The notes under the pieces were generated by a model, which saw only the letters and a list, made by a program, of their open reading frames with translations, made no database searches and was not told the DNA's origin. From positions 1 to 49,540 of the forward strand of contig CAJUFH010000017.1 of NCBI GenBank assembly GCA_910585755.1: 49,540 nucleotides of DNA, given 5' to 3'. Within the stretch, counting starts at the first letter, position 1, and the number at the start of each line of letters is the position of its first letter. Positions 8,562-16,152 of this stretch are shown in pieces. Position numbers and translations under genes: made by a program. Origin of the DNA: an uncultured Muribaculaceae bacterium. Lineage in GTDB: Bacteria > Bacteroidota > Bacteroidia > Bacteroidales > Muribaculaceae.

Positions 8562-8569
8562 CAAAATTA
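8562..8569 (-). promoter_or_regulatory. -7 element upstream of the YfhO-type gene
   Basis: On the minus strand TAATTTTG (8562-8569) matches TAnnTTTG exactly and lies about 22 bases before the ATG at 8539. No convincing TTTG -33 element is visible at the right spacing. The surrounding bases (CACTAATTTTGC) repeat almost exactly in front of the TPR gene at 20461. Confidence 0.55.
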
Positions 8570-8626
8570 GTGATTTTTGGGCAGACGAGCGCGCCTGACG
8601 GAATAAAATCAGTATTTTCGCGCATT

Positions 8627-10285
8627 ATGGCGAAAACCGACAGAGGAAACGCTGGGACAACCGGCAAGGCAAACATCCTTATCTGGACGGCGGCCGCGCT
8701 ATTCGCGGCTGCCGCGGCTGCCATATGGACGTGCGCCCCGGTCATGAAGGAGGACGTGGCGTTCCGCGAGATGTACCGCTACTTCAACGGGGGGAGCGAC
8801 AGCTTCTCCCTCAGCGCCTTATGGGACTATATCCTCTGCCAGCGGAGGGTCGACAACGGCCGCGTCGCCAACATTCTCTCCCCCCTCGCGACCCTCTACG
8901 GCGGTGCCGCGCTGAAAGGGATTGCAGGGGGCCTGGCAATAAGCGCGACGAGCCTCTTCCTGGTGCTGATAGCCAAGGGCAGAGACTGCTTGAGAAGCGC
9001 CGACCTGCCGCTGTTCGGCGCTGCGGCCGCGGCATGTTTCTTCCTCCTCCCCTTCCGCGACAACATGGTGGTTTTCGACTATGTACTCAACTACATCCTC
9101 TCCGGGGCGCTGGCGCTCGCCTTCTGCTACGGAGCCTGCCGCGCCCTGACAGCCCGGCGCGGCCGCTGGGAAACCGCGGCCGTATGCCTCGCCGGACTCC
9201 TCGCGGGAGCGAACCACGACGGCTTCGCCCTACCGCTGCTCGCAGTGTTCGGCTGCTACGCGCTGCTGTGGCGGAAGCTGAGGCTCCCCGCGGCGTGCTG
9301 GGCGATGGGGCTGTCGCTCCTCGCGGGAGCCCTGGTTCCCGTGACCGCCCCTGCGGAATGGAGCCGTGCGGCGGGCGCGATCGGGGGAAAGGGGCTGATG
9401 GTCAGCGCTGCTACGATGGCGAAATTCGCCCCCGCGGTATTCCTCCCGATGCTGCTGATTCCGCTGCTGGTAATCAGGAAAAAGAGGGGACACCAGGCCC
9501 GGGAAAGCTGGCCGGGGAATCTGATTCTGGCCCTCATATGGCTTTTCAGCATAGCCCTCTTCCTGCCGTTCGGCCTGGAGGCGAGGCAGGGATGGCTCCC
9601 GGGATGCGCCGCGCTCGGACTGCTGATGTCCTTTTCGCGCCCACTGCTGACGCGCCTCCCCGCGTGGCTGAACCTGGCTGCGGGAGCACTCCTGACAGCC
9701 GGGGCGTGCGCCCTGGCGCTGTATGTCGCGAAATGGCAGAGGGTTGTCGCGGAAAACGACCGGGAAATCCTCGCGGCGCTCGCCGCCTCCCCCGACGGCA
9801 CTGCCTTTATCGACCGCGTTGATGCCCGCGAACTGCCCCAACTGTCGCTCGCCAGGCTCGCCAACGACCAGGGAAACCTGAGCGTATCCTACGGTTCGCT
9901 GAACCTCAACGCGCCGGAGGGGAAGGTGTTCGTCGTAGTGCCCGCGGCGGTGAAGGACTATACCGCGGAAGCCGCCAAGCATATACCAGGGAGCGCCCAT
10001 ATGGCTGAGTTCGAGGGGCATCTGCTGCTCGAAAGCGTCCCGGAGGTATTCTCCCGGAGCTATTCCGCCGGCGGGTACTCGGAAGCCTGGCTGACAATCG
10101 CCTACCGCTTCTCCTCCGGCCATCAGACAACCGAGCGCCACCGCGCCTTCCGCTTCCCCCTCCCCGACGGCACCCCGATGGTCTACGTCATCTCCGACGG
10201 CCTCCGTCACGCCACCCGCGACGGCAAAGGCACAATAACCGAGGCCCGGCTCATCGCCGCCGAGCCCTTCCCGCCGCAGATTTAG
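8627..10285 (+). CDS. Multi-spanning membrane protein, possibly DUF6056/GT-C-like
   Basis: A 552-residue integral membrane protein with a first transmembrane helix near residues 15-35 and roughly ten to eleven hydrophobic segments up to about residue 370. A soluble C-terminal domain of about 170 residues follows. The first loop (REMYRYFNGGSDSFSLSALWDYILCQRRVDNGRVANIL) resembles the first-loop pattern of DUF6056 and related glycosyltransferase-like membrane proteins, but no catalytic motif is certain. The ATG at 8627 was chosen because the open frame further upstream only shadows the divergent YfhO-type gene. That divergent neighbour is also a large envelope protein. Function unknown. Confidence 0.8.
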   Translation: MAKTDRGNAGTTGKANILIWTAAALFAAAAAAIWTCAPVMKEDVAFREMYRYFNGGSDSFSLSALWDYILCQRRVDNGRVANILSPLATLYGGAALKGIAGGLAISATSLFLVLIAKGRDCLRSADLPLFGAAAAACFFLLPFRDNMVVFDYVLNYILSGALALAFCYGACRALTARRGRWETAAVCLAGLLAGANHDGFALPLLAVFGCYALLWRKLRLPAACWAMGLSLLAGALVPVTAPAEWSRAAGAIGGKGLMVSAATMAKFAPAVFLPMLLIPLLVIRKKRGHQARESWPGNLILALIWLFSIALFLPFGLEARQGWLPGCAALGLLMSFSRPLLTRLPAWLNLAAGALLTAGACALALYVAKWQRVVAENDREILAALAASPDGTAFIDRVDARELPQLSLARLANDQGNLSVSYGSLNLNAPEGKVFVVVPAAVKDYTAEAAKHIPGSAHMAEFEGHLLLESVPEVFSRSYSAGGYSEAWLTIAYRFSSGHQTTERHRAFRFPLPDGTPMVYVISDGLRHATRDGKGTITEARLIAAEPFPPQI

Positions 10286-10362
10286 GGATGGGAGTTATGG
10301 GAGAGTTGGGAATTTTGGGAGGACTGGGATAGGGCGCAAGCAGAAAAGGATTTATCTAAACA

Positions 10363-10392
10363 GGGGGTGTATCAAAATTCCGATACACCCCC
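10363..10392. terminator. Strong hairpin, likely bidirectional terminator
   Basis: GGGGGTGTATC (10363-10373) and GATACACCCCC (10382-10392) form a perfect 11-bp stem with an 8-base loop, followed on the plus strand by ATTTTG. It lies between the convergent membrane-protein and receiver genes. The stem sequence GGGTGTATCA recurs at the ends of the adjacent palindrome, so it may instead be a fused pair of element ends. Confidence 0.55.
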
Positions 10393-10405
10393 ATTTTGTA
10401 CCCGG

Positions 10406-10541
10406 ATGGGAGGGTGCTATCAGAATGGTCCAGATGGTAGGAGCTTGGAGGTGAGGCCGATGGGAGCAATCTGAAGATTGTGACCGAGGCCGAATCCTGC
10501 AAGCGACGACCCAGATGGGCCATTATGATACACCCTCCTAA
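10406..10541. mobile_element. MITE-like long imperfect palindrome
   Basis: The two ends are inverted copies of each other over about 40 bases. The left end contains GGAGGGTGCTATCAGAATGG, and the right end on the minus strand contains GGAGGGTGTATCATAATGG; both then continue through CCA-x-x-TGG and CGCTTG/AGCTTG. The centre also pairs (CAATCT-GA-AGATTG). It has no coding capacity and no transposase is nearby, so a non-autonomous element or structured relic is the best guess. Confidence 0.6.
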
Positions 10542-10590
10542 ACCTAAACGGCGCCGAGCGCCATAAACCAGCGCGGAGCGAAGCGGCGCG

Positions 10591-11001
10591 CTATAAGGAG
10601 CGGTGGCGGCGCAGAAGGGAGTTGGCGCAGGCCAGGAGCTCGCGGAGGGAGACGGGCTTGAGAAGGTAGTCGTCGGCCCCGTTGTTGAGGGCGTTGATGA
10701 TGGTCGTGGGGGACATGCGGGTCGAGCAGGCAATCACCGGAATGTCGTATGTCGCTTCCGCCTGCTTGATCTGGGCAATCACGCCCAGGCCGCTGTTATC
10801 GTCAATCCCGAGGTCAATAATAAGGAGTTTGTACTGCTCAAGCTCTGTATTGTACAATTCTTCGCTCGAATCGCAACAGTCAACAGCGAACCCATTACCA
10901 GCAAATTGGGCGCGCACCATATCCACGAACGCCTCGTCGGAATCAACGACGAGGATACGACCGTTCGGACATGATTTTGGATGAACTCCGTCAGTATTCA
11001 T
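10591..11001 (-). CDS. Stand-alone response-regulator receiver protein
   Basis: A 136-residue CheY-like receiver domain with no output domain. The acidic pocket (D20, D22), the phospho-acceptor D63 (LLIIDLGID), S93 and K115 (DDYLLKPVSLREL) are all present, so it should be phosphorylatable. The sequence ends LLRRHRSL, exactly where an OmpR-type regulator would pass into its winged helix. It therefore looks like an OmpR-family receiver whose DNA-binding part has been lost, or a true single-domain regulator. No histidine kinase is in the window. It has a long 5' leader from a promoter near 11145. Confidence 0.85.
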   Translation of the reverse strand: MNTDGVHPKSCPNGRILVVDSDEAFVDMVRAQFAGNGFAVDCCDSSEELYNTELEQYKLLIIDLGIDDNSGLGVIAQIKQAEATYDIPVIACSTRMSPTTIINALNNGADDYLLKPVSLRELLACANSLLRRHRSL

Positions 11002-11144
11002 ACTTATACGTTTAAACCGCCATATTTAACCGATGCCGCGAGGGCATTAACCGATTAGATTAGAGCAAGCAACCGACGGAAGACAGAATGACGCTGGTTT
11101 GACTGGTAATATTAACACGGCTCCGGTCGTTTGCTTACACACGA

Positions 11145-11152
11145 CAAAAGTA
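11145..11152 (-). promoter_or_regulatory. -7 element of the receiver gene
   Basis: TACTTTTG on the minus strand matches TAnnTTTG exactly. Transcription from it would leave a leader of about 135 bases before the ATG at 11001, unusually long compared with other promoters here. The -33 element is not clear. Confidence 0.5.
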
Positions 11153-11276
11153 CAATGGAATTATTGAAGCCGTCCCGCGGTAACAACTTTGTATTGACAT
11201 TGTGGCTGCAATTTAACCCCTGTTTCCGGGGTGTCACATTTGGCAGAAAACAGCCTGTGGCGCATCTGTGGCCGTT

Positions 11277-11984
11277 TTAGCGACAAAACACCGGCCAGCG
11301 GTAGCTCTTCAGCCTCGCGGACAGGATCGCCTCGCGCCCCCCCAGGTACCCGTCGAGCAGGGCGTGGAACCGGGGCGAATGGTTCAGCTCGGAGAGATGC
11401 GCGAGTTCGTGGCAGATAACGTATTCCCGCAGTTCGGCAGGAAGAAACACGAGAATATAGCTCAGCGAGACCGTGCCGCGGGAGTCGCATACTCCCAGCA
11501 CGCGGTGGCCGGTGGAAATCGCCCAGCCGGTCGGGTGTTTTCCCAGCCGGTCGGCGCAGGTCCTGGCATCCGGCAGCAGCACATCGGCGGCCACGCGCCT
11601 CGCTATCCCGAGCAGCATGTCGCTAATCGCCCTCGTCGTGGACGACAGGTCGAAATCCAGCGCGGAACCGACCCCGACTGTGGAAACAGGGAGGGAGGCA
11701 CGCCCCACGACCTTGTCGGGCACAAGGCGTTGGCGGCTGATTTCAACCTTGATGCCGGGGAACGAGAGTGTCTGCCCCTCGAAGTACGAAAGCGCCGGGC
11801 GCACGGCGAGCAGCCTCGGGGCGAGTTCGTCAAGGATGGAAACGATGCGGGAGCGGCGTATTCCGGCCGGCACGTTGAGACGCACCACCCCGCCGCGCCA
11901 CCTGGCGGAGGCACGGGAGGAGTTGCGGCGCATGGTGACTACCACGCGTCCGAGAGTGTCGTGTGTGAGTTCGCCGAGTACCAT
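11277..11984 (-). CDS. YgjP-like zinc metallopeptidase (M48/DUF45 type)
   Basis: A 235-residue protein whose C-terminal part has the gluzincin-like motif CHELAHLSELNHSPRFH (H192, E193, H196 and the downstream H202), matching the HExxH-x5-H pattern of the YgjP/WLM-related family. The substrate is unknown. The family is usually annotated as M48-family metallopeptidase. The N-terminal half is variable with no recognised domain. No signal peptide is visible, so it is cytosolic. It starts 10 bases after nadK ends on the same strand, so it is the third gene of the ACT-nadK-ygjP unit. Confidence 0.85.
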   Translation of the reverse strand: MVLGELTHDTLGRVVVTMRRNSSRASARWRGGVVRLNVPAGIRRSRIVSILDELAPRLLAVRPALSYFEGQTLSFPGIKVEISRQRLVPDKVVGRASLPVSTVGVGSALDFDLSSTTRAISDMLLGIARRVAADVLLPDARTCADRLGKHPTGWAISTGHRVLGVCDSRGTVSLSYILVFLPAELREYVICHELAHLSELNHSPRFHALLDGYLGGREAILSARLKSYRWPVFCR

Positions 11985-11994
11985 ATCGCTGATG

Positions 11995-12885
11995 TCACAT
12001 CAGGCCTCCGAGGCCGAGTTTGTTGAGCAGAGTGTCGGAAAAACAATGCCCCGGATTCTGGACGATAGAGAGCGTGTAGGGAGCCTTGCGCAGGGTGACG
12101 CGCGTCCCCGTCGGGAGGGTAATCGCCCGGCCGTCGACGGCCATGCGCAGCATAGGGGCCCTCCCCTCGCACAAGACCTCAATTTCCGCCGAATCGCTGA
12201 ACACTACCGGACGTATGTTGAGCGAATGGGCCGCGATCGGCGACAGCACGAACCCGCCAAGCCGCGGGTCGAGAATCGGCCCACCGACCGAGAGATTGTA
12301 GGCCGTAGAGCCGGTCGGGGTCGATATGATAAGGCCGTCGCCGGAATATGTCAGGGAGTCGCGCCCGTTGACGCGGGTCGGGAGGCGCACCATCGAGGCC
12401 GTATCGGGGCGGGTTATGGCAACCTCGTTGAGGGCGGTCATCGTCTGGCGCCGGGGCCTGCCACCAGGGGCCGTGTCGGCGTCCCAGGAGACCTCGATCA
12501 GCGTACGGGTGTCGGTATCGAAGCGCCCTTCGAGCAGGCAGGAGCGGATTTCCTCCGGGCGGTCGAAGGTGAAGGCCGAGAGGAAGCCGAGATGGCCGGT
12601 ATTGATTCCCGCGACAGGCTCCCCGCCGTCGACCACCCAGCGGGCGGTCTTTAGAAACGCCCCGTCCCCCCCGATGCTGACCGCCAGGTCGGCCAACGGC
12701 TTCTCGGACAGTTCCAGGGGGAGAATCCCGAGTGCGAAGCGGGGGCCGATACGGTCTGTAAGGTATTCGAGGAATGGCCGGGCCATTACGACCTGGTGGT
12801 CGGCGGCGATAAAGGCGCTGACCAGCCGGGCGATATGGTCCAGATGGCCGTCCTGCCGCTTGTTACCGTTGATGGCGATTCGCAT
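11995..12885 (-). CDS. nadK: NAD kinase
   Basis: Phosphorylates NAD+ to NADP+ in the cytosol. The 296-residue length is typical. The nucleotide-binding GGDG motif is at residues 72-75 (SIGGDGAFLKTARW). The NEVAI segment and the SGDGLIISTPTGSTAYNLSVGGPI block of the C-terminal beta-rich domain are intact. The ATG at 12885 gives the usual family N-terminus MRIAINGNK. It lies 21 bases downstream of the ACT-domain gene and 10 bases upstream of the metallopeptidase gene. Confidence 0.97.
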   Translation of the reverse strand: MRIAINGNKRQDGHLDHIARLVSAFIAADHQVVMARPFLEYLTDRIGPRFALGILPLELSEKPLADLAVSIGGDGAFLKTARWVVDGGEPVAGINTGHLGFLSAFTFDRPEEIRSCLLEGRFDTDTRTLIEVSWDADTAPGGRPRRQTMTALNEVAITRPDTASMVRLPTRVNGRDSLTYSGDGLIISTPTGSTAYNLSVGGPILDPRLGGFVLSPIAAHSLNIRPVVFSDSAEIEVLCEGRAPMLRMAVDGRAITLPTGTRVTLRKAPYTLSIVQNPGHCFSDTLLNKLGLGGLM

Positions 12886-12906
12886 ATTGGTTTAAGGTTT
12901 AGTATC

Positions 12907-13260
12907 TTACACGGTAAGGTACCTCAGGAGCTCGTTGGCGCGGTCCATGGCGCGGCGGCGGGAGATGTCGTCCTCGGGGAAGAGGGTCTGGATTGTCTCG
13001 TAGCCGTAGCGCTCCAGAGAGCGCGCGACGGCCGAGCCCGCGGCGGAATCGACGCGTAGCATGACCACCAGCCTCCCCAGCGAGTCGCGCATGGAGGTGA
13101 CCGTCAGCGCCAGGAGCTGCGAGTCGCAGTCCTCGACGGCGCGGGCGATCCGCGAGGCACTGTACTCCGCCGGATCAACGGCTACAAGCAGCTCCGCCGC
13201 CCCGTTGTCCTGCGCCAGAAGCGCCTCAAGGCGTTCGAGCCTCGAAAGCTCTCCCGCCAT
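12907..13260 (-). CDS. ACT-domain protein, apparent remnant of a CBS-ACT protein
   Basis: From the ATG at 13260 the protein is 117 residues; a TTG at 13293 could add 11. The region AELLVAVDPAEYSASRIARAVEDCDSQLLALTV through to the C-terminus (RANELLRYLTV) resembles the C-terminal ACT-like half of the about 220-residue CBS-domain protein that sits between nadK and pdxJ in many Bacteroidales, as I recall that family. The N-terminal CBS pair is absent. Only about 20 residues precede the ACT part, and no frame in the upstream 180 bases encodes CBS-like sequence. ACT domains bind small ligands; the ligand here is unknown. Confidence 0.7.
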   Translation of the reverse strand: MAGELSRLERLEALLAQDNGAAELLVAVDPAEYSASRIARAVEDCDSQLLALTVTSMRDSLGRLVVMLRVDSAAGSAVARSLERYGYETIQTLFPEDDISRRRAMDRANELLRYLTV

Positions 13261-13352
13261 AAATTTGGTCAATATGCTGTTATTAGCTGCCAAATGCTTT
13301 CAGTTTTGGAAATTTCTAATTAATTTTGTGCTCCATACCGGGCCTTCCGCCG

Positions 13353-13360
13353 CGAAGGTA
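13353..13360 (-). promoter_or_regulatory. -7 element of the ACT-nadK-metallopeptidase unit
   Basis: TACCTTCG on the minus strand fits TAnnTTYG, a C-containing variant also seen upstream of fbp, GH20 and the gene at 21205. Transcription would begin near 13346, leaving a leader of about 85 bases to the ATG at 13260. No clear -33 element. Confidence 0.5.
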
Positions 13361-13442
13361 ACGAATTTTCGGGAAACATCCACACAATCCCGGGCCACTC
13401 GCTTTTTAATATAACAAAAGGTGTGCCAAAATTGATTAAAAG

Positions 13443-14165
13443 ATGAAAACCAACCTTAGTGTAAACATAAACAAGGTTGCCACCCTCCGCAACGCCCGCG
13501 GGGAAAACAACCCCGACGTGGCGCGCTTCGCCCTGGACTGCGAGCGCTTCGGAGCCGACGGCATAACAGTCCACCCCCGCCCCGACGAGCGCCACATACG
13601 CCGCTCCGACGTGCGCCAGATCCGCCCCCTGCTGACCCGCGAGTTCAACATGGAGGGGTACCCCGACGAGACATTCCTGAACCTGGCGCTGGAGGTAGTC
13701 CCCGACCAGGCGACACTCGTGCCCGACGCCCCCAACGCCCTGACCTCTTCGGCGGGATGGAACGTCGGCGCCCACTTCGACTTCCTCCGCGGGGTGATTT
13801 CCCGCCTGAAGGAGAAGGGGATACGCGTCTCCCTCTTCGTCGACGCCGACCCGGAGCAGGTAAGGCTCGCGGCCAAGGCGGGAGCCGACCGCGTAGAGCT
13901 GTACACCAAGCCGTATGCCGACGGCTACGCCGCTGACCGCGAGGGAGCGGTCGCCCCCTTCAAAGCCGCCGCCGAAGCCGCCGCCGAGGCAGGCCTGGGG
14001 CTTAACGCCGGCCACGACCTCTCGCTCGAGAACCTCGCGTATTTCAGCGCCTCGATTCCCAACCTCGACGAGGTATCGATCGGCCACGCCCTGATTTCCG
14101 ACGCCCTCTATCTCGGAATCGAGGAGACTATCCGCCAGTACAAGAACCAATTAAACAACGAATAA
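13443..14165 (+). CDS. pdxJ: Pyridoxine 5'-phosphate synthase
   Basis: Condenses 1-deoxy-xylulose 5-phosphate with 3-amino-2-oxopropyl phosphate to make pyridoxine 5'-phosphate, the last step of DXP-dependent vitamin B6 synthesis. The 240-residue protein has the family N-terminus LSVNINKVATLRNARGENNPD, GITVHPRPDERHIR, the FNMEGYPDE segment and the C-terminal SIGHALISDALYLGIEETIRQY. It is the first plus-strand gene after the divergent ACT-nadK unit, and exbB follows 30 bases later. Confidence 0.97.
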   Translation: MKTNLSVNINKVATLRNARGENNPDVARFALDCERFGADGITVHPRPDERHIRRSDVRQIRPLLTREFNMEGYPDETFLNLALEVVPDQATLVPDAPNALTSSAGWNVGAHFDFLRGVISRLKEKGIRVSLFVDADPEQVRLAAKAGADRVELYTKPYADGYAADREGAVAPFKAAAEAAAEAGLGLNAGHDLSLENLAYFSASIPNLDEVSIGHALISDALYLGIEETIRQYKNQLNNE

Positions 14166-14195
14166 GGGACATAACGCCCCGCAAACACCGAAGCC

Positions 14196-14879
14196 ATGCT
14201 TTTACTTGACGCCCCCCTTACCGGCGCGCCCGCCGCGCAGGCCGCGGCATCCGCCGTACAGGAACTTTCGCTCTGGGACCTCTGCCTCCGCGGAGGGCCG
14301 CTGATGATCCCTATCGCGCTCCTCTCCCTGGTATGCGTCTACATCTTCGTAGAACGCGCCATGGTAATCCACCGCGCCAGCCGCGAGGACGCGACCTTCA
14401 TGCGCCGAATCCGCGACTACGTACACGAAGGGGAGCTTGAAAGCGCCCACAACCTCTGCAAGAAGAACGGTTCCCCCTATGCCCGCCTGATTGACCGCGG
14501 CCTGAGCCGTATCGGGCGCCCCGTCAACGACATACTCGCCGCCGTGGAGAACACCGGCAACATCGAGGTCGCGACCCTTTCGAAAGGGCTCCCCTGGCTC
14601 GCGACAACCGCCGCCGGAGCCCCGATGCTCGGCTTCCTCGGCACGGTAATCGGCATGGTGCAGGCCTTCTACGACATAGCATCCGCCGGTAACTCGGCCA
14701 ACATCGCGACATTCTCCTCCGGCATCTACACGGCGCTGGTAACCACCGTCGCCGGGCTCGTCGTCGGCGTGATCGCGCTCTTCGCCTACAACTACCTCGT
14801 GGCGCGCGTCAACTCCGTCATGAACCTGCTGGAACAGAAGTCGATGGAATTTATGGACCTGCTCAACGAGCCTGCCTGA
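14196..14879 (+). CDS. exbB: MotA/TolQ/ExbB-type proton channel
   Basis: A 227-residue inner-membrane protein of the TonB energising complex. It has three membrane segments (about 34-54, 125-153 and 174-198) and the family core AGAPMLGFLGTVIGMVQAF followed by SSGIYTALVTTVAGLVVGVIALFAYNY. An N-terminal hydrophobic, Ala-rich stretch precedes the first helix. exbD follows after 3 bases and tonB overlaps exbD, so the complex is encoded as one unit. Together they would drive TonB-dependent outer-membrane uptake of the SusCD type. TolQ is the alternative name, but the adjacent TonB protein favours ExbB. Confidence 0.93.
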   Translation: MLLLDAPLTGAPAAQAAASAVQELSLWDLCLRGGPLMIPIALLSLVCVYIFVERAMVIHRASREDATFMRRIRDYVHEGELESAHNLCKKNGSPYARLIDRGLSRIGRPVNDILAAVENTGNIEVATLSKGLPWLATTAAGAPMLGFLGTVIGMVQAFYDIASAGNSANIATFSSGIYTALVTTVAGLVVGVIALFAYNYLVARVNSVMNLLEQKSMEFMDLLNEPA

Positions 14880-14882
14880 CCT

Positions 14883-15305
14883 ATGCTGAAACGACCCAAC
14901 CGGATGATGGCGGAATTTTCGATGGCGTCGATGACCGACGTCATCTTCCTGCTGCTGATTTTCTTCATGGTTACCTCCACCTTCGTGTTCCCCTCGGGAA
15001 TCGAGGTGAACCTACCGCAGAGCCACGAGCAGAGCGCCCTCAAGCCCTCCACCCGCGTCTATATCGCCGCCAACGACTCGATTTTCGCCGCCACGGCCGA
15101 CGAGGAGCCGCAGCCGATGTCGCTGCAGGCCCTCCCCGTGTTCCTCAAGCTCGCCCAGGAGCAGGACACGACGGGCTTCATCGCCCTCTACGCCGACGAG
15201 GAGGTGCGCTACGGCCGCATCGTGGAGGTGCTGAACGCCGGAGCGCGGCAGAACGCTAAAATGATTCTGGCAACCAAGCCCGTGAACACCAATGCGCTAC
15301 CGTGA
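14883..15305 (+). CDS. exbD: ExbD/TolR biopolymer transport protein
   Basis: A 140-residue protein with one transmembrane helix (about 20-38) and a periplasmic domain. The conserved proton-carrying Asp is D19 in MASMTDVIFLLLIFFMVTSTF. The periplasmic part contains VYIAANDSIFAATADEEP and ALYADEEVRYGRIVEVLNAGARQNA, typical of ExbD. Its end overlaps the start of tonB by 14 bases, suggesting coupled translation. Confidence 0.94.
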   Translation: MLKRPNRMMAEFSMASMTDVIFLLLIFFMVTSTFVFPSGIEVNLPQSHEQSALKPSTRVYIAANDSIFAATADEEPQPMSLQALPVFLKLAQEQDTTGFIALYADEEVRYGRIVEVLNAGARQNAKMILATKPVNTNALP

Positions 15306-16092
15306 GAAAATAACAGCCGCGGCGGTAGCGGCGCTGTTCCACCTTCTGCTGGTGGGAGCGCTGCTCGCGACCGTTCTGCGCTTTCCGCCGAAGGGGGTTG
15401 ACAAATGGCCCCCCGAAGAGGAGGGAACGGTCGAGATGCAGGAGCTCGAGGACCTATACGCTTCGGGGGACTACGTGCGCACCGGCGACCTCCCCACCCC
15501 TGTCAGCGAGCCATCCGAGGCGGCACCCTCTGCGGCTGACAACGCCCCCGAACCGGCTCCCGGGCCCGACGCGGCCGACGCCGGGGCCAAGGCCGACCCG
15601 GTTCCCCCCGTGACAACCGAAAAGCCCTCCCCCGCGAAGGAGAAGGCCAAGCCCAAAGGCCCTACGAAAGAGCAGATTGAAGCCGAAAAGAAGCGCCAGG
15701 AAGCCCGGGCGAAGCAGAAAGCCCAAAAAGAGGCCGAGGCAGCCACCGCCAAAGCCTTCGGAGGGAAGGGGAAAGGTACACCCGGACAGGCCGACGGGAA
15801 CTCCGCGACAGGCTCATTCTCCGGCAAACCCGGCAACGGCCTGAAAGGGCGCACCGCCGAGCACTGGGGGAGCGTCCGCTCAACCAAAACCGGCACCATC
15901 GCCATCCGCGTGCGCGTCAACTCGCAAGGGCGCGTAACCTCCGCGACATACGACCCCTCGCGCTCCTCGGGAGCCGCCGCAGCCGACACCCGGATGCGCC
16001 AGCGCTGCGTCGAAGCCTCCCGCCAGAGCCGTTTCTCCGTGCTCGAAGGCTCCCCCGAAGCCACCGGCACGATTACCTGGAAATTTGAATAA
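15292..16092 (+). CDS. TonB-family energy transducer
   Basis: A 266-residue protein with an N-terminal membrane anchor (about residues 9-28), a long Pro/Ala/Glu/Lys-rich periplasm-spanning region (about 40-165) and a C-terminal TonB-like domain (about 190-266: GTIAIRVRVNSQGRVTSATYDPSRSSG...TGTITWKFE). The linker holds a highly charged helical stretch rich in AEKKRQEARAKQKAQKEAEA. It should couple the ExbBD proton motor to TonB-dependent receptors. TolA-like use cannot be excluded. Confidence 0.9.
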   Translation: MRYREKITAAAVAALFHLLLVGALLATVLRFPPKGVDKWPPEEEGTVEMQELEDLYASGDYVRTGDLPTPVSEPSEAAPSAADNAPEPAPGPDAADAGAKADPVPPVTTEKPSPAKEKAKPKGPTKEQIEAEKKRQEARAKQKAQKEAEAATAKAFGGKGKGTPGQADGNSATGSFSGKPGNGLKGRTAEHWGSVRSTKTGTIAIRVRVNSQGRVTSATYDPSRSSGAAAADTRMRQRCVEASRQSRFSVLEGSPEATGTITWKFE

Positions 16093-16152
16093 CCCGGAAA
16101 TCCAATTATTACCATGGCGAGGCGTAAGCCGAGCTTAATAATCCCTCCTACC

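Larger units (their letters stand above)
10286..10590. other. Gene-free stretch with palindromic element relics
   Basis: No gene is visible in these 305 bases. They hold a strong hairpin (10363-10392), a 136-bp imperfect palindrome sharing its terminal sequence with that hairpin (10406-10541), and small GC-rich inverted repeats at 10550-10590. The two large structures are described separately. Confidence 0.7.
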
